NCBI GenBank assembly: GCA_039815365.1 | Contig: JBCBZK010000127.1 | Coordinates: forward strand, 1-10,303 | Reading direction: 5' to 3' | From: CALBPI01 sp039815365 | GTDB lineage: Bacteria > Pseudomonadota > Gammaproteobacteria > Steroidobacterales > Woeseiaceae | DNA: 10,303 nucleotides | Shown here: positions 6,876 through 10,303 of the stretch, piece after piece | How the letters are laid out: each line of letters starts with the position of its first letter | How positions within the stretch are numbered: the first letter of the stretch is position 1 | Translations under genes and position numbers: made by a program | The notes under the pieces: generated by a model | Seen by the model: the letters and a program-made list of their open reading frames with translations, nothing else | Told to the model about the DNA's origin: nothing | Databases searched by the model: none

Positions 6876-8222
6876 ATGTCAAATCAGTACGACTTGATTG
6901 TGATTGGCGGCGGTAGCGGTGGGTTGGCCCATGCGCAGCGTGCGACAGAGTACGGCGCCCGCGTCATGGTCGTTGAGTCCGGGCCGCTAGGCGGCACCTG
7001 CGTTAACGTCGGTTGCGTGCCTAAAAAGGTCATGTGGTATGCGTCCAGCATCGCACATGATGTCGAATTGGCCGCCAGCTACGGCTTTACCGTTGATGCT
7101 GCCTCGCACGACTGGGCGACGCTCAAGACGGCGCGCGATGCTTACGTGCTGCGACTAAACGGCATCTATGCGCGCAACCTTGAAAACAAGAATATTACCG
7201 TGGTCAACGGGTTTGCCAGTTTCGTCGACGCGAACACGGTGAGTGTCGACGGCGTCAATTACAGCGCACGCTACATTACGGTCGCGACAGGCGGTTACCC
7301 GCGGATTCCGACATTGCCGGGCGCCGAACATGGCATTACCTCAGACGGATTCTTCGAGCTCCAAACACGCCCTCAGCGCGTTGCCATCGTCGGTAGCGGC
7401 TATGTCGCGGTTGAGTTCGCCGGTGTGCTGGCCTCGTTAGGCAGTGATCTGACGCTGCTGACCCGGTTTGATGGCGTTTTGCGCAGTTTTGATAGCATGT
7501 TGTGCGAGTCAGTGACCGACGCGCTGCACGCTGATGGTGTCGAGGTCGTTGAGCATGCCATACCGGTGGCGGTCGACGATGACAACGGCGTCTACCGGAT
7601 TCAAACCGAGGACGGGCGCGAGTTCGGGCCTTTTGACTGTGTTGTCTGGGCAGTGGGTCGAGCGCCGGCGACGGACAATCTGGCGCTGGCGAACGCCGGT
7701 GTCACGACAGATACGGATGGCTTCGTACCTGTCGACAAGTGGCAGGCTACAAACGTGGCCCATGTGTTTGCGTTGGGCGATGTGACCGGCGCTGTAGCGT
7801 TGACACCGGTGGCTATCGCGGCGGGACGCCGGCTTGCTGACCGTGTTTTTGGCGGTATGCAGGATCGACGGCTCGAGTACCGAGACATCGCCACCGTAGT
7901 TTTCTCGCATCCGCCAAGCGGTACGATTGGCCTGACCGAGGCAGAAGCGCGCGCCGAATACGGCGATGCGGTGCAGACGTTCACCAGCGCATTTACATCG
8001 ATGCGTTATGCGCTAGGTGAACTTAAGCGCAAAGCTGCTATGAAGCTGGTTTGTGTTGGCGATGAACAGCGGATTGTTGGCTGCCATGTATTCGGCGACG
8101 GTGCGGATGAAATGCTGCAGGGATTTGCCGTCGCGATACGCATGGGTGCACGCAAACAAGATTTCGACGACACAATTGCGATTCACCCGACCAGCGCTGA
8201 AGAGCTCGTCACGATGCGATAA
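6876..8222 (+). CDS. gor: Glutathione-disulfide reductase (NADPH)
   Basis: A cytoplasmic FAD flavoenzyme that reduces glutathione disulfide to two glutathiones with NADPH, keeping the thiol pool reduced. The 448 residues match E. coli Gor in length and layout. Seen: the FAD-binding GGGSGG (11-16), the redox disulfide in GTCVNVGCVPKK (C42, C47), the NADPH-binding GSGYVAVE (173-180) with R197 and R203 at the positions that read the 2'-phosphate, the second FAD motif ALGDVTG (299-305), VVFSHPPSGTIGLTE (341-355), and the C-terminal catalytic HPTSAEE (H437, E442) ending in VTMR. The arginines favour glutathione reductase over dihydrolipoamide dehydrogenase. The ATG at 6876 has AAGAGG at 6862-6867, 8 bases upstream. 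It is divergent from prlC and converges on the DUF4397 gene. Its stop codon overlaps the T-tract of that gene's terminator. Confidence 0.96.
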   Translation: MSNQYDLIVIGGGSGGLAHAQRATEYGARVMVVESGPLGGTCVNVGCVPKKVMWYASSIAHDVELAASYGFTVDAASHDWATLKTARDAYVLRLNGIYARNLENKNITVVNGFASFVDANTVSVDGVNYSARYITVATGGYPRIPTLPGAEHGITSDGFFELQTRPQRVAIVGSGYVAVEFAGVLASLGSDLTLLTRFDGVLRSFDSMLCESVTDALHADGVEVVEHAIPVAVDDDNGVYRIQTEDGREFGPFDCVVWAVGRAPATDNLALANAGVTTDTDGFVPVDKWQATNVAHVFALGDVTGAVALTPVAIAAGRRLADRVFGGMQDRRLEYRDIATVVFSHPPSGTIGLTEAEARAEYGDAVQTFTSAFTSMRYALGELKRKAAMKLVCVGDEQRIVGCHVFGDGADEMLQGFAVAIRMGARKQDFDDTIAIHPTSAEELVTMR

Positions 8223-8257
8223 AAAAAGCGCCTTTGCCACGAAGGACAAAGGCGCTT
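8221..8257 (-). terminator. Intrinsic terminator of the DUF4397 lipoprotein gene
   Basis: AAGCGCCTTTG (8226-8236) pairs perfectly with CAAAGGCGCTT (8247-8257), an 11-bp stem with a 10-base loop. Read on the minus strand the stem runs directly into a run of Ts (complement of the A7 at 8221-8227), so it is a strong terminator for the minus-strand gene that stops at 8280. On the plus strand only TTGTTG follows, giving gor at best a weak version of the same hairpin. The T-tract overlaps the gor stop codon (8220-8222). Confidence 0.9.
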
Positions 8258-8279
8258 GTTGCCGTAACGCGAGTACGTT

Positions 8280-9524
8280 TTACGGCGCGACGAAATCGTC
8301 GAGCAAGATCAGACCGAGCGCAGTTTCGCCGGGTAGCGGATCACGGGCAACGGCTGTGTAGACACCGCCGCCATCAACCGTAATGTCGATCGGACCGATG
8401 GCCGCCGTCGTGGTGCCGGTCGGCGTCACGGTTACGGTGTATGTTGCCGGTGCCAAATCGACGTAGCCGGTTTCACCCTGAAACGCGACGTTGGAAAACG
8501 CTGGCGTTGCTGTGGCGATATCGGTACCCGGCGCCGTGACGAAAATATCAACCGGACCGGCGCTTGGTGAGCCGTGAACGATACGCACTTTCGCTTGTGT
8601 CGCGACCGGACGACGATCGTCGACCAATACCTGTGCGCCGATGTTGGCAAACACGTCGACCGCATAGACTGAGGTTTCTACGCCTTGGGCAAGATCGAGG
8701 TCAGCATCGATGGCAATCACGCCAGGCTGACCTGCGGCCGTAACCTTAACGTTGTAGGTATCTGCTGGCACTTCCAGGAAGCCGCTGAAGTTCGGGAAAT
8801 CTACGCCAGCAAGCACAGGGTTGGCGAAATCGTCGTTGATAACCACATCGACCGGACCTGCGTCGGGTGAGTTGTGGATTACGCGAAATGCGGTAGGCGC
8901 ATTCACGTCGAAGAGTTCAGCTGCACCCGTATCTGTCAGCAAAGACAGCGTAATCGGAGACGTACCGGTTGCCGTGTTGTCGACTGCGGTAAGCAGCAGG
9001 TCGGAGCCACCAGCAAGATTGACGGTGCCTGAATCGAATGCAACCGCAGCAGGATCGCCTGCGACTGTCACACGGATTTGATAGGCGCCGAACGGCACTG
9101 AGACCGGGCCGAGTTGCTCGCCGAATGAGAAGCTGCCCAACGGCGCTTCTGCGGTCAGGTCTGCGCCCGGAGCGGTCACATAGACGTCGACAGCTGGCGC
9201 GTTCGGTGCACCGTGCACAACGGTGGCGCGCGCATCGGTCGGTGTGACGCCGTCAATGGGCAGCGCCACAATAATCGGCGCAATGTTGGCGACTTCGCCA
9301 GCTGCGATGACGGTGTATTCCAGGTTCTCTTCCAGCGCAACGCTAACCGGGCCAATCACTGTCGTGGCAGCGCCAGGCGTCAGACCGTCGACCTGAATGC
9401 TGTAATCACCCGAGGTGAACAGGTTGTAGCTGCTCGCGTCCTTGAAGTCAGCGCCCGCGACGCGCGTTTCGCCGTCGATCAGTACGTTAACGGCCGGTGC
9501 GTCGGGTGATGCGTGAAGAACGCG
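8280..9524 (-). repeat. Four diverged DUF4397 repeat units within the lipoprotein
   Basis: Protein-level tandem repeats beginning near residues 34, 134, 247 and 347, about 300-340 bases each. Units share the V-H-x-S/A-P-x-A-x-P/A-V opening, and a ...Y-x-V/I-x-V strand pair about 45-50 residues later. Units 2 and 4 share VTAPG after the opening; units 3 and 4 share the AGPVD form. The DNA has diverged, so the duplications are old. Confidence 0.75.
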
Positions 9525-9623
9525 CAATTGCGCTGACGTGACCGTTACCGGTGTGTCGTCGTCGTTATCGCAACCTGTCAGTACCAGCGCCAGCGCTGCT
9601 ACAGGCAAAACTCTGTGCCACAT
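8280..9623 (-). CDS. DUF4397-repeat lipoprotein
   Basis: A 447-residue exported protein of unknown function. The N-terminus is a lipoprotein signal peptide: MWHR, a hydrophobic stretch, then LVLTGC with the lipid-bearing cysteine at 18. The mature protein begins CDNDDD, an acidic tether. Four repeats follow, each opening with a beta strand and a His/Pro motif: RVLHASPDAPAV (34), TVVHGAPNAPAVDV (134), RVIHNSPDAGPVDV (247) and RIVHGSPSAGPVDI (347). These are hallmarks of DUF4397, a beta-rich domain of cell-surface and secreted proteins whose role is not known to me. Spacings are 100, 113 and 100 residues. There are no catalytic motifs and no cysteines after C18. The start has TAGGAG with 7 bases of spacing. 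A strong terminator follows the stop, and 171 bases separate it from aroE, so it is probably transcribed alone. Confidence 0.9.
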   Translation of the reverse strand: MWHRVLPVAALALVLTGCDNDDDTPVTVTSAQLRVLHASPDAPAVNVLIDGETRVAGADFKDASSYNLFTSGDYSIQVDGLTPGAATTVIGPVSVALEENLEYTVIAAGEVANIAPIIVALPIDGVTPTDARATVVHGAPNAPAVDVYVTAPGADLTAEAPLGSFSFGEQLGPVSVPFGAYQIRVTVAGDPAAVAFDSGTVNLAGGSDLLLTAVDNTATGTSPITLSLLTDTGAAELFDVNAPTAFRVIHNSPDAGPVDVVINDDFANPVLAGVDFPNFSGFLEVPADTYNVKVTAAGQPGVIAIDADLDLAQGVETSVYAVDVFANIGAQVLVDDRRPVATQAKVRIVHGSPSAGPVDIFVTAPGTDIATATPAFSNVAFQGETGYVDLAPATYTVTVTPTGTTTAAIGPIDITVDGGGVYTAVARDPLPGETALGLILLDDFVAP

Positions 9624-9794
9624 AAGTTCGCTCCTATTTTGAAATCAGTAATCTGAGTGGACGAAAATAGTTTTCGCGACCAGATCAGAAACGGATGCAA
9701 AAAAGTTCGACAGATGCGTCTTATTTACGCGACAAAATGTAGAAGCAGGTTGTTTTTACGGATTATTTTTAGACAAAACTATGTTTGGATAGCG
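9624..9794 (-). promoter_or_regulatory. AT-rich leader/promoter region of the DUF4397 gene
   Basis: The 171 bases between the aroE stop and the lipoprotein start are clearly more AT-rich than the surrounding genes. They hold the ribosome site (TAGGAG, complement of 9631-9636) and a 15-base dyad, CGAAAA-TAG-TTTTCG, at 9662-9676. No -35/-10 pair stands out. There is no hairpin with a T-tract for aroE; a weak CAAAC/GTTTTG hairpin at about 9774-9787 is not followed by Ts. No small gene is evident. Confidence 0.45.
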
Positions 9795-10303
9795 TTATGT
9801 CACAGGTAGTCTTTTGATCACCTCATGGGTATCGGGCATGACACCACGCCAGATTCGAAATGATTCAGCGGCTTGCTCGATCAACATGCCCCAGCCCGAC
9901 CGGGTTTTTGCCGCATCCATTGTTTTCGCCCAGCGCACGAATGGCGTGGTGCTCAGGCTGTACGACAAGTCGTAGCACACGGTGTGTCGTTCGGTGATCG
10001 CGGCACGCGGAAACGGCGCTTGTTCGCCGTCAAGTCCGGCCGACGTTGCGTTAATGATGAGATCGTAGGCTTCATGGCCACCTCGGATATCGTTGAAACG
10101 GGTCGTTTCAACATTGCCTAATGATCCGAAATGATGGGCCAGGGCATCCGCTTTGGCCGTTGTACGATTGGCGATCAACACGACGTCGGGATTGGCATCG
10201 AGCAGCGGGGCGATGATGCCTTGAGCGGCGCCACCGGCGCCGAAAATCAGGATGCGTTTGCCCGTGACATCGAAATCCCAATTCTGCTGCAGATCGCGCA
10301 TCA
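9795..10303 (-). CDS. aroE: Shikimate dehydrogenase, C-terminal part (runs off the window)
   Basis: AroE reduces 3-dehydroshikimate to shikimate with NADPH in the chorismate pathway, which feeds the tryptophan branch containing trpBA. Only the NADP-binding domain is visible, about 168 residues. Seen from the first visible Met: GKRILIFGAGGAAQG with the dinucleotide-binding glycines (21-28), NRT (45-47) for the NADP phosphate, LIINATSAGL (81-90), CYDLSY (109-114) and GWGMLIEQAAESF (136-148) with the conserved glutamine Q143. These align with the second half of E. coli AroE. The Met at 10301 is almost certainly internal: in E. coli the same place is in the middle of the protein (...LLSDLERL...), and about 100 substrate-binding residues must lie to the right of the window. 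The C-terminus, VIKRLPVT, and its stop are intact. Confidence 0.95.
   Translation of the reverse strand, partial: MRDLQQNWDFDVTGKRILIFGAGGAAQGIIAPLLDANPDVVLIANRTTAKADALAHHFGSLGNVETTRFNDIRGGHEAYDLIINATSAGLDGEQAPFPRAAITERHTVCYDLSYSLSTTPFVRWAKTMDAAKTRSGWGMLIEQAAESFRIWRGVMPDTHEVIKRLPVT

Noticed and set aside
9774..9787. Possible terminator after aroE
   Set aside because: The CAAAC/GTTTTG stem is short, AT-rich and bulged, and no T-tract follows.
1..10303. Mobile elements, CRISPR, tRNA/rRNA, defence or biosynthetic cluster
   Set aside because: Looked for direct repeat arrays, transposase or integrase motifs, tRNA-like cloverleaves and defence domains; none seen. Nearly all the sequence is explained by ten genes and short gaps.

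Overview
The window is an ordinary chromosomal stretch, most likely from a gammaproteobacterium with moderately high GC. This rests on an E. coli-type TrpB/TrpA pair, a PrlC-type oligopeptidase A, an NADPH-type glutathione reductase, a YaaA homologue and an AroE, all with proteobacterial-looking motifs. No genus can be named from the sequence alone. I see no mobile element, CRISPR array, tRNA, rRNA, prophage gene or toxin/defence cassette.

Left part (1-3550, plus strand): trpB and trpA overlap by 14 bases. trpA overlaps by ATGA with a small DUF2007-type protein that carries a C-terminal four-cysteine zinc finger. After an 87-base gap comes panD (TTG start with a strong Shine-Dalgarno), followed after 10 bases by yaaA. 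These five genes are packed tightly enough to be co-transcribed, although their functions differ (tryptophan synthesis, an unknown zinc protein, beta-alanine for pantothenate/CoA, peroxide-stress protection).

Middle part (3574-6779, minus strand): a 352-residue HD-domain protein of unknown substrate converges on yaaA. Upstream of it, also on the minus strand, is prlC (oligopeptidase A). The HD gene has a 125-base leader containing a perfect 7-bp inverted repeat. prlC is divergent from gor across a 96-base gap.

Right part (6876-10303): gor (plus) converges on a minus-strand lipoprotein gene made of four DUF4397-like repeats. One hairpin lies between them; its T-tract serves the minus strand and overlaps the gor stop codon. 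A 171-base AT-rich leader precedes the lipoprotein gene. The 3' part of aroE (minus) runs off the right edge.

Most genes are housekeeping: aromatic amino acid synthesis (trpBA, aroE), CoA precursor (panD), redox and peroxide defence (gor, yaaA) and peptide turnover (prlC). The less understood items are the DUF2007/zinc-finger protein, the HD protein and the DUF4397 lipoprotein. I found no convincing new multi-gene system.
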